From Alphaproteobacteria bacterium (lineage in GTDB: Bacteria; Pseudomonadota; Alphaproteobacteria; Reyranellales; Reyranellaceae), in assembly GCA_019235415.1 (NCBI GenBank), contig JAFAKN010000313.1, positions 1-40,558 of the forward strand: DNA of 40,558 nucleotides, written 5' to 3'. This document shows positions 32,077 through 40,444 of this stretch, one piece after another. A program made the translations under genes and the position numbers. How positions within the stretch are numbered: position 1 is the stretch's first letter; each line of letters begins with the position of its first letter. A model generated the notes under the pieces. It was not told the DNA's origin and made no database searches. It was given only the letters and a program-made list of their open reading frames with translations.

Positions 32077-33414
32077 TCAGGCGGTCAGGATGCGAGACAC
32101 CTTGCGGAAGGCGGCAATGATGTCGTCGATATCTTCTTCGCTGAGAGTAGATCCGACGGACAGCAGGAGCCCGCGCGAATGGAGGTCGTCGGCCATCGGT
32201 AGCGTGCCGAGACCGTACGTGTAGTCGGCGGCGAAGGCGTTCGCGGGATGGGACCAGGGGAAGCCGTCGCGGCTATTCGATCGCCGCTGCACCAGGCTCG
32301 GAATGTTCGAGTACCAGTGCAAGCCCCATTCCCGCATCGTGACGACGGCGAGGCTGCCAGAAGGGCCGGCGATCCCTTCGGCGCGTACCGCGTCGACAAA
32401 GCGCCGGCAGATGGCTTCGCTGGGAAGGCTGCAGATCAGGACGAGCCCGGTGTCGCCCGGCGGGTCCGGGATGTCGCGGAAGCGGAGACCGGGAATGTCC
32501 TGCAGGGCGTGGCGTATACGCCATTTGGCGCCATTCATCGCCGAGACGATGTCCGGCAGCTTGCGCAGCTGCGCCAGCGCCAGTGCGCCCGCCAGCTCGG
32601 ACATGCGGGCGCCGACGCCCCACAGCTGGCAATTCGCGTCGGAGGTATCGAGGCGGCCGTTGTCGTCGCGCGCGTAGCCGAGATCGTGCATGGCCAGCAC
32701 GCGCTTGAACAGATCGTCGTCTTCGCAGACGACCATGCCGCCCTCGCCGGACGTCATGCTCTTGTTGAGCTGGAAGCTGAAAATGCCGATGTCGCCGAAG
32801 CGACCCACGGAGCGACCGTCTTGCCGCGCGCCGGCGGCCTGGGCGCAATCCTCGATCAGCGCGATGCCGCGCGCGCGGCAGATGTCGGCGATCTGCCGCA
32901 CGTGTCCCGGCGCGCCGCTCATGTGGACACAGAGCACCGCCTTCGTGTGCGGTCCGATCTTGCGTTCGAGATCGACGGGATCCAGGCAGAAGCTTTCGTC
33001 GATGTCGACCAGGCGCGGAATGGCGCCGGCGCGCACCACGGCCGACACGCAGCTCACCCATAGAAGGCCGGGCAACAGCACCTCGTCGCCCGGCCCGAGG
33101 CCGAGCGCGCCGACCGCGACCGACAGCGCCGCCGTACCGGACGAAACGGCAAGTGCGTGGCGATGGCCGAAGGCCTGGCACCATTCGCGCTCCAGGGTAT
33201 CGACCATGCCCTGCAGGTCCGAACCATAGAAGCGGAAGGGGCTGCGCGCCGTGACCACCTGCGTGACGAGGTCGAGCTCCTCCTTGCCGATCCTGTTGCC
33301 GCCAGGGAACTCCCAAGGCAGCGGCGTGGAACGCACCGGCGTGCCGCCCTCTATCGCCAATCGGTTGGACAGCTCGCGGGCAGGCCGGCCCGGTTTGGTG
33401 GAAACGGATGTCAT
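32077..33414 (-). CDS. DegT/DnrJ/EryC1/StrS-family PLP aminotransferase
   Basis: A 445-aa sugar-type aminotransferase. It has LAIEGGTPVRSTPLP at the N-terminus and AVSSGTAALSVAVGALGLGP for cofactor phosphate binding. EDCAQAAGARQDG follows, and the PLP lysine is in FSFQLNKSMTSGEGG. Members convert keto-sugars or keto-cyclitols to amino derivatives; the sequence style is nearest to scyllo-inosose/AHBA-synthase-like members. GGGAG lies 7 nt before the ATG at 33414, and the gene starts 43 nt after the GMC oxidoreductase stop. An oxidoreductase that makes a keto-sugar directly upstream is the expected partner. Confidence 0.92.
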   Translation of the reverse strand: MTSVSTKPGRPARELSNRLAIEGGTPVRSTPLPWEFPGGNRIGKEELDLVTQVVTARSPFRFYGSDLQGMVDTLEREWCQAFGHRHALAVSSGTAALSVAVGALGLGPGDEVLLPGLLWVSCVSAVVRAGAIPRLVDIDESFCLDPVDLERKIGPHTKAVLCVHMSGAPGHVRQIADICRARGIALIEDCAQAAGARQDGRSVGRFGDIGIFSFQLNKSMTSGEGGMVVCEDDDLFKRVLAMHDLGYARDDNGRLDTSDANCQLWGVGARMSELAGALALAQLRKLPDIVSAMNGAKWRIRHALQDIPGLRFRDIPDPPGDTGLVLICSLPSEAICRRFVDAVRAEGIAGPSGSLAVVTMREWGLHWYSNIPSLVQRRSNSRDGFPWSHPANAFAADYTYGLGTLPMADDLHSRGLLLSVGSTLSEEDIDDIIAAFRKVSRILTA

Positions 33415-33457
33415 GTTCTTCTCCCGATGTTGGCGGATGTGGCGGTACCGGCTTCGG

Positions 33458-34978
33458 CTAGGTGCTCACGCTCTCCGCCGTCCGGCTGGGCTTCTTGGAC
33501 AAGGAGCGCGCCAATGCATCGGCGTGGCGCAACGACCAGGCAGTGATCGTCAAGTAAGGGTTGGCCGACCCCTGCGACGGGAAGGCGCTGGCATCAGCCG
33601 TCGAGAGATTCTCGACGCGCCAGAACCGGCCATAAGGATCGGTGACGCCGTGCGCGGGATTGTCCGCCATACGCAGCCCGCCGATCTCGTGGAGTGCGCT
33701 GCCCGGCGGATTGATCTGCGTCTTGCCCGGCGTCGAGCCGAGGGCGATGGCTGCTTCATCCAGGGTTGCTTGCATGGCGGCCAGTCGCTGTTCATCACGC
33801 GGCGTGCGCTCGTAGATGACGCGGAAGCCTTGCATGCCGCCGTACTCGGCGGAGCCCTCGCCCGTGAGGACAATGCGATTGTCCTTCTCGACCGAACCGA
33901 CACCGAAGGCGGCCATCATCATGTGCGTGCCGTCGGGGTTGCAGTTGACCCACATCGTGGAGTTGCTCTGGTGGTACCAGGTGCCCTTGAACGGACCTTG
34001 GATCTGCAGATGGAACGGTCGCTCCGGTGTGGCGTCGACCATGACGTTCATGTTCGCGTCGTCGCGCGCCGTCGGGAACTCCGCGGTGCTCTGCACGAAC
34101 AGATGGTCGTTGACGTAGTGTCCGACCAGCGGGCTGAGTCGATCGAGGCCTGAGGCGAGGGCGAGCCTCGCCGACTGCACGGCTCCGGCAGCCAGCACGA
34201 CATGTCGGGGATGGAGCAGGAGGGTGTTGCCACTGCGACGGTCGAGGACGACGACGCTGCCTATCCGATCACGCTCGGTCTGCAACTTGACGGCGATCGC
34301 CTGGGTGACCAGTGAAACCGCGGCGCCGTCCGCAAACTTGCCGAGGTGCTCGCTGGCCAGCAGGCGCGAGGCCGAGCTGTCGAAGCCGGCGCCGAGACGC
34401 CGCGCCCTGTGCGTGTCGATGCCGACCGGCGTCGGGCGCGCCGGCAGGCCGGCCGCCGTCAACCGCTCGATCGCCAGCTTCTGGCCGACAGACCGGTAGA
34501 ACGGCGGCTGATCCTCATTGCCGTTGCCGCTCACTTTCATCAGCCGCTCGGCTTGATCGTAGTAAGGCACCATGTCGTCGGCGGCGATCGGCCAGTCGTC
34601 GAAATCCCAGCTCTTGTAGCGGGGGGCGGTTCCGGTCCAGAAGACGGTCCGGCCGCCGACGCCGATCCAGGCAGGAATGGCGGGCACGTCTGCATCCGAT
34701 TGCGCCTGGCGCGGCGTCATCCATCGCGTCGGGATGGTGACCGTATCGCTCATCCGGGAGGCGAGGCCGGTCGTGTCGGCCAGTCGGAGATTGCCGATGT
34801 GAGAAAGCAGGCGCAGGGGGCCAGCTTCGAGGATCACGACACGGCAGCCGCGATCGGCAAGCAGGAGCGCTGTCGAGACGCCGGCCGTGCCGCTGCCGAT
34901 CACCAGGCAGTCGATGTCGCTGGAAGCGCGCGCGACATCGCTGATCGGACTTTCGAAGACTGCATCCAGGCCCGTCAC
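33458..34978 (-). CDS. GMC-family flavin oxidoreductase, pyranose-oxidase-like
   Basis: A 506-aa FAD enzyme. The dinucleotide motif is CLVIGSGTAGVSTALLLADR. GVGGRTVFWTGTAPR with WPIAADDMVPYYDQAERLM resembles pyranose oxidase and glucoside 3-dehydrogenase relatives. The catalytic region has His in SALHEIGGLRMADNP and Asn in QGSANPYLTITAWSL. Such enzymes oxidise a ring hydroxyl of a sugar to a ketone. The start is GTG 34978, with GGAGGT 4 nt upstream, overlapping the stop of the transporter gene (GTGA). No Tat or Sec signal is seen, so it is probably cytoplasmic. The substrate is inferred only from neighbours. Confidence 0.88.
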   Translation of the reverse strand: MTGLDAVFESPISDVARASSDIDCLVIGSGTAGVSTALLLADRGCRVVILEAGPLRLLSHIGNLRLADTTGLASRMSDTVTIPTRWMTPRQAQSDADVPAIPAWIGVGGRTVFWTGTAPRYKSWDFDDWPIAADDMVPYYDQAERLMKVSGNGNEDQPPFYRSVGQKLAIERLTAAGLPARPTPVGIDTHRARRLGAGFDSSASRLLASEHLGKFADGAAVSLVTQAIAVKLQTERDRIGSVVVLDRRSGNTLLLHPRHVVLAAGAVQSARLALASGLDRLSPLVGHYVNDHLFVQSTAEFPTARDDANMNVMVDATPERPFHLQIQGPFKGTWYHQSNSTMWVNCNPDGTHMMMAAFGVGSVEKDNRIVLTGEGSAEYGGMQGFRVIYERTPRDEQRLAAMQATLDEAAIALGSTPGKTQINPPGSALHEIGGLRMADNPAHGVTDPYGRFWRVENLSTADASAFPSQGSANPYLTITAWSLRHADALARSLSKKPSRTAESVST

Positions 34979-37725
34979 GACGACCTCCGCAAAAAGCTGG
35001 CTGTATGGGGGATTCCGGCCGATGCGTTGGCTGCCCGCAGGCGCCAATAGTCGGCAATTTCCTCGAGGCTCCTGCCCTTCGTCTCGGGAAGGACGCGCCA
35101 CAGGTAGAGCGCGCCACCTACGCTGATGAGGGCATAGGACAGCAGCGTCACCGTAAGGCCCATAGCGCCCAGCAGGAAAGGAAAGGTCGCGGAGAAGATG
35201 ATGGCGAACACGCTCCGCATGCCGTGCGAAAGGCTCGAGGCGGCGCCGCGGATGGCCTGAGGATAGAGCTCGGAGACCACGATCTCGCCGACCTGGCCCA
35301 AGGTCAGGGCAAAGGTGCCGACGAAAACCGCAAGGCTCGCAACTTGACCCCACCGCACGACGGTGCTTGCCGCCGTCGGAAGCATCGTGAGCAACGTCAT
35401 CGCGAGCAGGCAAGCCGCCATGACAAAGAGCCCGCTCACCACCATCGGCTTGCGCCCGACGCTATCGATCACGGCCAACGACACCAACGTCATGACCAGG
35501 AACACCAGGCCAAGGCCCAGGGTCGCTGCGAAGGAGACCGCGTTATCCTCGAAGCCGATCTCCTTCAGGATCGTGGGTGCGTAGAACAGCACCATGTCCC
35601 AGCCGGAGAATACGATCAGGAACATCATCACCAGGCCGACGAGAACGGCCGCGCGGTAGTCGGGCGACCAGAGGCTTGCCCACGCACCCGTTCCCCCGGC
35701 GCGTTCGCCGCCTGGAGGAGAGGGTTCGGCAGCCGAGACCGCCAGCTGCCCGTCGGCATCCGATGCGGCCAGCCTTTTCAGCGCGCGGCGTGCGGCACTG
35801 AGCTGGCCGACCGCTGCGAGCCATCGGGGCGATTCCGGCAGGGGCAGCAGAGCGAGACCGTAGATCGTGCTCGGCAAGGCAATGAAGCCGAACATCGAGC
35901 GCCATCCTTCGACTTGGCCTTCGAAGGCAAGCCCGATGCAATAGGCGAGGATTGCCCCCAGCCCGTAGGTGACCGCCTCGAACGACAAAAGACGTCCACG
36001 GATGACCGTCGGCGCGACTTCCGCCACGTAAAGGCCGGCGGTCGGCGACGTCACGCCGATCGCGAAGCCCGCTGCGGCGCGGGCGACCAGCAGCCAGACG
36101 AGCGACGGCGCGAGCGCCGAGCCGAAGGCGCTGGCGACGAACAGGGCTGCCATCGACATCAGGACATAGCGGCGGCCAAAGCGGTCCGACAGCGCGCCGG
36201 CGACGAACGAGCCAGCCGCCAATCCCGCGACCAGCGCGCTCGCCAGCACGCCCTGCTCGAAGGCGTCCAGCTGCCAGGCGGCGGCGATCAGCACCAGGGT
36301 CACCGAGGTGATCGCGAAGTTGTAGCCCGTGAGCATGCCGCCCATGGTTGCAAGGCCGGCGACCGAATAGTGGACGAAGCGGCTTTCCTTGATGCCCGCT
36401 GCCCATTTGCGGAAATAGGTCTCGATCGCTGCGAGCGGCATGCCCTTGGTTTCGGGCAACGCGCGGCGAAGAAGGAACAAGCCGACAATCGCGATCGCGG
36501 CATTGAGGCCGAACAGCACTGCTCGCCCGGATTTGTCGCTCGGCAGCAGTCCTTCCGGCGATGCGAAGCTGTCGAAGAGCCAGTGCGCGGCTGCCATCAG
36601 GCCCATCGCGAGGCCGCGATGGTGCAGGGGAGCGATCTCAGCCGCGACCACCCACGCGATCGGCCCGACGCCTACGGCAAACGACGCGATGAAAAGATAG
36701 AGGCCGGCAGCCGCGACCATATGAGCACCGGCGAGGCTGCCCTCCAGTCCGGCCGCCGTCGCCATAGCCGCCAGACCTGCGGCGATGCCCAGGAGGCTCG
36801 CCAGCAGCAGCGGACGCCGGCCCACCCGGTCGATCAGGAGGATCGCCGCCACCGTGGCCAGCACGTTCAGCGCCGCGACGGAGAGGCCAAGCGAGTCGTC
36901 GACACCGAAATCGAGTCTTTTGGACAGCGCCGCGAAGCTTGCGCCGGAATAGTAGATGACCGTGTTGATGCCGACAAATTGCTGCACGAAGAACAAGCCG
37001 ACACCGAGGAACAGCGCTCCGCGTCCGGCGAGAGAGAACAGGTCGGCAAGGCCTTCCGGGCGATCTGTCGACGCGAGTGCGCCAATCGTTTCGATCTCGC
37101 CCTTGGCCGCGCCAGTCCCCAGTCGCTCGAGCGCGGCCACCGCCGACGCCTCGTCTCCTTTCAGCGAGAGCCAAACCGGCGATTCGACCAGCAGTAGTGC
37201 AAGTCCGCTCAGCAGGAGTCCCGGCAGGGCACCGCCGGCGAGCAGGAAGCGCCAGCCGTCGGGCGTGGTCCGCCAAAACTCGTTGCCGGCGTACGCCAGC
37301 AGGATGCCGACCGTGATCATGAGCTGGAACAAGGAGATCAGCGTCCCGCGGCGACACGCCGGCGCGACTTCCGCGATATAGAGCGGTACCGAAACGGAAA
37401 TCGCCCCGACACCCAGGCCGACGACGAAGCGGCCCGTCAGCAGGACCAACGCCGATGGAGCGATGGCGCTGACGAAGGCGCCCAACGTGAACAGCGCCGT
37501 CGTCGACATGATGACGTCGCGTCGTCCCACGAGGTCGGCCAGTCGCCCGGCAGAGAGCGCCCCGACGATTGCCCCGGCCAGCGTTCCCGTGCTCAGCAGC
37601 ACGTGGCCGTTGGGCGTCTGTGTCCAAGCGAGGTGTGCCAGCCGCAGCGCTCCGGCCGCCACGCCGGTTTCGTAGCCGAACAACAGGCCGCCGAGGGAGG
37701 CAATGCCGACGATGAGGTAGAGCAC
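34975..37725 (-). CDS. Tandem fusion of two complete sugar-porter MFS transporters
   Basis: A single uninterrupted frame of 916 aa with about 24 membrane helices, about twice the length of a normal sugar porter. The first module (about 1-445) has LADLVGRRDVIM, LLVESPVWLSL, the sugar-site motif QQFVGINTVIYYSG and RALPETKGMPLAAIE. The second (about 450-916) has LSDRFGRRYVLM, LPLPESPRWLA and RVLPETKGRSLEEIA. At the QQ-motif position it reads IVFSGWDMVLFYAP, so its sugar site differs. Both lack the usual Asp of GYDxG (GYETG and GYNFA). The start is GTG at 37725, 3 nt after the upstream stop. It is probably an inner-membrane exporter or importer of a disaccharide-type compound. Confidence 0.92.
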   Translation of the reverse strand: MLYLIVGIASLGGLLFGYETGVAAGALRLAHLAWTQTPNGHVLLSTGTLAGAIVGALSAGRLADLVGRRDVIMSTTALFTLGAFVSAIAPSALVLLTGRFVVGLGVGAISVSVPLYIAEVAPACRRGTLISLFQLMITVGILLAYAGNEFWRTTPDGWRFLLAGGALPGLLLSGLALLLVESPVWLSLKGDEASAVAALERLGTGAAKGEIETIGALASTDRPEGLADLFSLAGRGALFLGVGLFFVQQFVGINTVIYYSGASFAALSKRLDFGVDDSLGLSVAALNVLATVAAILLIDRVGRRPLLLASLLGIAAGLAAMATAAGLEGSLAGAHMVAAAGLYLFIASFAVGVGPIAWVVAAEIAPLHHRGLAMGLMAAAHWLFDSFASPEGLLPSDKSGRAVLFGLNAAIAIVGLFLLRRALPETKGMPLAAIETYFRKWAAGIKESRFVHYSVAGLATMGGMLTGYNFAITSVTLVLIAAAWQLDAFEQGVLASALVAGLAAGSFVAGALSDRFGRRYVLMSMAALFVASAFGSALAPSLVWLLVARAAAGFAIGVTSPTAGLYVAEVAPTVIRGRLLSFEAVTYGLGAILAYCIGLAFEGQVEGWRSMFGFIALPSTIYGLALLPLPESPRWLAAVGQLSAARRALKRLAASDADGQLAVSAAEPSPPGGERAGGTGAWASLWSPDYRAAVLVGLVMMFLIVFSGWDMVLFYAPTILKEIGFEDNAVSFAATLGLGLVFLVMTLVSLAVIDSVGRKPMVVSGLFVMAACLLAMTLLTMLPTAASTVVRWGQVASLAVFVGTFALTLGQVGEIVVSELYPQAIRGAASSLSHGMRSVFAIIFSATFPFLLGAMGLTVTLLSYALISVGGALYLWRVLPETKGRSLEEIADYWRLRAANASAGIPHTASFLRRSS

Positions 37726-37728
37726 GTG

Positions 37729-39810
37729 CTACTTCGCGGGCGTCGCCGCCAGGCGCCGAAAATAGTCGACGCCTTCAATGATCCCGAGCGCATAGCTCGC
37801 AGAGGCGACATAGCCGTGCTTGAGATCGGGCCGTGTCGCCAACCCGTCGGAGAAGTTCTGGACGATGATCGCCTGCGGCATGGTGCGCAGCATCTCGATG
37901 TCGTTGCCCGAGTCGCCGGCGACGAAGACTTGCCGGTCGGTGAGGCCATAGAGGTCCCGCAGGTACGCCACGGCGGCACCCTTCGAGGCGCGGCTCGGCA
38001 GGATGTCGAGATAGCGGCCGTGGCTATGGATGATGGAGCATTGCAGACCGGCCGAGCTCAGGCGCTCGCCGACTCGCAGCACGACATCCTCGCTGCCGTC
38101 GGTCAGGTAGCTCACTTTGAAACGGCGCTGCTCCAGGGCTGCCTGGGGATGGATCAAGGCTTCGTCTTTCAATACGCCGGCAACCGCTTGGGCGTCCCAG
38201 TCGACGTCGATCCGCCTCGCCCACTCCTGGTCTGTGACGTAGGTCGTGGCGTTGGCGGCGCGATGATAGATCTCGGAGCCGACCGAGGTGACCATCACCT
38301 CGGGCAGGGGTGATCCCTCCTGCTCGAGGATCATCATGGCGCTGTGGAAGCTGCGGCCCGTGGCAATGCCGAAGGCCATGCCGGCCTGGTCGCGATGCCA
38401 CTTGCAGAACTGCGCGTGCGAGTCCGGGCAGCCGACCAGGGTATTGTCGATGTCGCAGACCAGGAGCTGCGAAGGCGTCGTAGGGACGATCGGCGGCGCG
38501 TCGAGCAGCGACTGCATGAGCCGGTGATAGCGCTCGGCGTGGGATCGCCAATCATAGGCCTGGACGGCGGCTGCGCCCGAGGCGGCGTAGCGGTGCCACA
38601 AGGCGGCGCTGCCGAGGATACGTCCCGCGGCATCGGCGATCGCGGTCGGCGAATGCGGGTCGACCAGCTCGCCGTTGCCGCAGACCTCGACGATATCGTT
38701 GGGGCCGCCGCTGTCGGTCGCGATGACCGGAATGCCGACGGCGGCGGCCTCGAGCAAGGTCAGGCCGAACGGCTCGTTGAGTGCGGGGTTGACGAAGATT
38801 CCGCGCCGCTCGCGCGCATAGGCGTAGATCGCCGGAATGTCCTCCGGCCGATGATCCTTGGGGTACGCCACCTTGCCGTAGAGGTCATAGCGGTCGATCA
38901 TCTTGAGGATCTTGTAGAGGTTGTCGGCGAGCTCCGGCTCGAGCTCGTCGATGTCGCGCCGGGTGCCGGCGATGATCACCAGATTGGCCTTGTTCTGCAG
39001 GTCCGGGCTCTTGCCGAACGCCTTCACCAGCCCGGCCAGGTTCTTCTTTGCAACGGGTCGGGCGATGGCCATCAGCGGCGGCTTGTCCGGGTCAACCAGG
39101 AAGCGGTTGATCATGCGATCGACCGCGATCGAAGACCGGGCATCGACGAACATGGAAAGGTCGCTGCCCGGCGGCACGACCCGGATCTTTCCCGGATCGT
39201 AGCTCGCATAGCCGGCGTACTGGATCTCGGCTTCGTCGCGCGAGCTTGCAATCACCAAGGCCGCGTCCGCCAAAGCCGTCTCCTCGGCCTTCAACCTATG
39301 GCCCAGGCTGTCGTCGGTATCGGCGATGACCTCGTCCTGGCTGTTGGTGAACGCCTCGAGCTTCACTCTCCCCAGCGAATGTGACGTGAACACGAACGGA
39401 ATGCCCAGGCGCTCGCGGACGATGGCGGCGACGACGCCGGCATCCGCATAATGGGCGTGCAGCATGTCCGGTCGATTCGGTTGTTTCTCGATCCAGTCGA
39501 CCAACGCGTCGGCGAACGACGGGACCTCACGCCAGAGCTCTTCCTTCGCGAGATAGCCTGGCTGGGTCGTGGGGAAGCGGACGATCTCGATCTTGCGCGT
39601 GACCGATTCGCGCGATTGCCAATATTCTTCTCCGAGGTCGCTCTGGAACGCACGCGTGGCGATCGCTATCCGCTCTATCGCGGAATCCTTTTCCGACGCA
39701 TCGACCAGGCCCATCAGGTAGCGGATATGGCCGCCGGTGTCGGCGGTAACGCCGTATTCGACATTGCGGCCACGCAATGCCCCCTGCAAGGCTACATGCA
39801 ACACGAACAT
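37729..39810 (-). CDS. Sucrose-phosphate-synthase-like glycosyltransferase fused to HAD phosphatase
   Basis: A 693-aa two-domain protein. The N-terminal GT4 glycosyltransferase (about 1-450) has HVALQGALRGRNVEYG, then ADTGGHIRYLMGL, MLHAHYADAGVVAAI, the donor-binding block ARPVAKKNLAGLVKAFGKSP and the EX7E motif NEPFGLTLLEAAAVG. The C-terminal HAD domain (about 460-690) has VCDIDNTLVG and VAGDSGNDIEML, as in sucrose-phosphate phosphatase. Bacterial bidomain sucrose-phosphate synthases have this layout; mannosylfructose-phosphate synthases are close relatives. It would make sucrose or a related disaccharide from a nucleotide sugar and a sugar phosphate. First gene of a five-gene operon; AGGTG precedes the ATG. 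Confidence 0.9.
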   Translation of the reverse strand: MFVLHVALQGALRGRNVEYGVTADTGGHIRYLMGLVDASEKDSAIERIAIATRAFQSDLGEEYWQSRESVTRKIEIVRFPTTQPGYLAKEELWREVPSFADALVDWIEKQPNRPDMLHAHYADAGVVAAIVRERLGIPFVFTSHSLGRVKLEAFTNSQDEVIADTDDSLGHRLKAEETALADAALVIASSRDEAEIQYAGYASYDPGKIRVVPPGSDLSMFVDARSSIAVDRMINRFLVDPDKPPLMAIARPVAKKNLAGLVKAFGKSPDLQNKANLVIIAGTRRDIDELEPELADNLYKILKMIDRYDLYGKVAYPKDHRPEDIPAIYAYARERRGIFVNPALNEPFGLTLLEAAAVGIPVIATDSGGPNDIVEVCGNGELVDPHSPTAIADAAGRILGSAALWHRYAASGAAAVQAYDWRSHAERYHRLMQSLLDAPPIVPTTPSQLLVCDIDNTLVGCPDSHAQFCKWHRDQAGMAFGIATGRSFHSAMMILEQEGSPLPEVMVTSVGSEIYHRAANATTYVTDQEWARRIDVDWDAQAVAGVLKDEALIHPQAALEQRRFKVSYLTDGSEDVVLRVGERLSSAGLQCSIIHSHGRYLDILPSRASKGAAVAYLRDLYGLTDRQVFVAGDSGNDIEMLRTMPQAIIVQNFSDGLATRPDLKHGYVASASYALGIIEGVDYFRRLAATPAK

Positions 39811-40123
39811 CGAGGCACCTGGTTGCTGAATCGAGCGCTGGCCGGCGACGGATCCCGTCCCGAGACCTGCGAAGCCGGCGAGACGGGAACGTCAGCTAGA
39901 AGCGTGCGGCCATTCAACGCTTCTCGATTGTGGGAAGCCAGCGAAGAGTTGTGCGCCAACGACAGTCGGCAGCGGTCACGGCTCGGTCGCCCGCCCTGGT
40001 TGTCATTCGACGCGGCCGGCCTCAGGGCGCTTCGAGAACAGTCTCAGCCCACTGGTCGTGCAGATCGGCGAACTCGGCTAAGCCGCAAGGTGCATCCTGA
40101 ACCTGGGACGATTGCAGCAGAAC

Positions 40124-40151
40124 TTGACAAAAAAGTCAGGTGCACTTAAAT
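40124..40151 (+). promoter_or_regulatory. Strong sigma-70-like promoter sequence
   Basis: A perfect TTGACA (40124-40129), a 16-nt spacer and TTAAAT (40146-40151) lie in an AT-rich island. It points into a region with no convincing gene, so it may drive a small RNA or short peptide, or be the remnant of a lost gene. A TGAC-AAAAAA-GTCA palindrome overlaps the minus-35 and may be an operator. Confidence 0.5.
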
Positions 40152-40199
40152 ATGGGATTACGCTGCTTAAGGAGCGAGGGTCGAATCCGTCGCCCAAAA

Positions 40200-40338
40200 G
40201 GTCGGAAAGGTCGGAAAGTCCTTTTCGATTCCGAGGTGCTGAACGGAGTGCAAAAGGACCGGCCACCGCGTTTCGAGGCACGAAGTTTCCTTTTGGGTAT
40301 GAGAGGGGGTAGCGGAAAGTGCGGGAAGTGCGCGAAGT
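40200..40338. repeat. Short 9-bp tandem direct repeats
   Basis: GGTCGGAAA is repeated twice in tandem (40200-40217). GCGGAAAGT, GCGGGAAGT and GCGCGAAGT form three adjacent 9-bp variants (40312-40338). The two clusters share the core CGGAAA. The intervening 94 nt are not repetitive apart from the GTCCTTTT/AAAAGGAC pair. Confidence 0.6.
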
Positions 40339-40444
40339 CAGGCTGCGGTGCCCCCCGTGGGTGAGACAGCGAATTTCCAGAAAAAACGGAAAATCGAAAA
40401 ATTCCCTGACGACGCGCCCAATGCCCATGGCCAACGGGAAGGCA

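Larger units (their letters stand above)
39811..40444. other. Intergenic region without a supported gene
   Basis: About 630 nt between two minus-strand genes. The left part must hold the promoter of the disaccharide operon. The right part (40124 onward) is richer in A and G runs than its surroundings and contains a promoter-like sequence and short direct repeats. An inverted pair GTCCTTTT/AAAAGGAC (40218-40259) could form a stem. Frames up to 118 codons exist on both strands but have no recognisable domain and odd composition. Confidence 0.5.

Noticed and set aside
35005-37197. 730-codon open frame antisense to the double transporter
   Set aside because: Composition is dominated by Arg, Gln, Asp and His with no motifs, while the minus strand carries complete MFS signatures.
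40078-40434. 118-codon minus-strand frame near the right edge
   Set aside because: It lies over the promoter-like site and the short tandem repeats, has low-complexity Arg/Ser composition and no recognisable domain or ribosome site.
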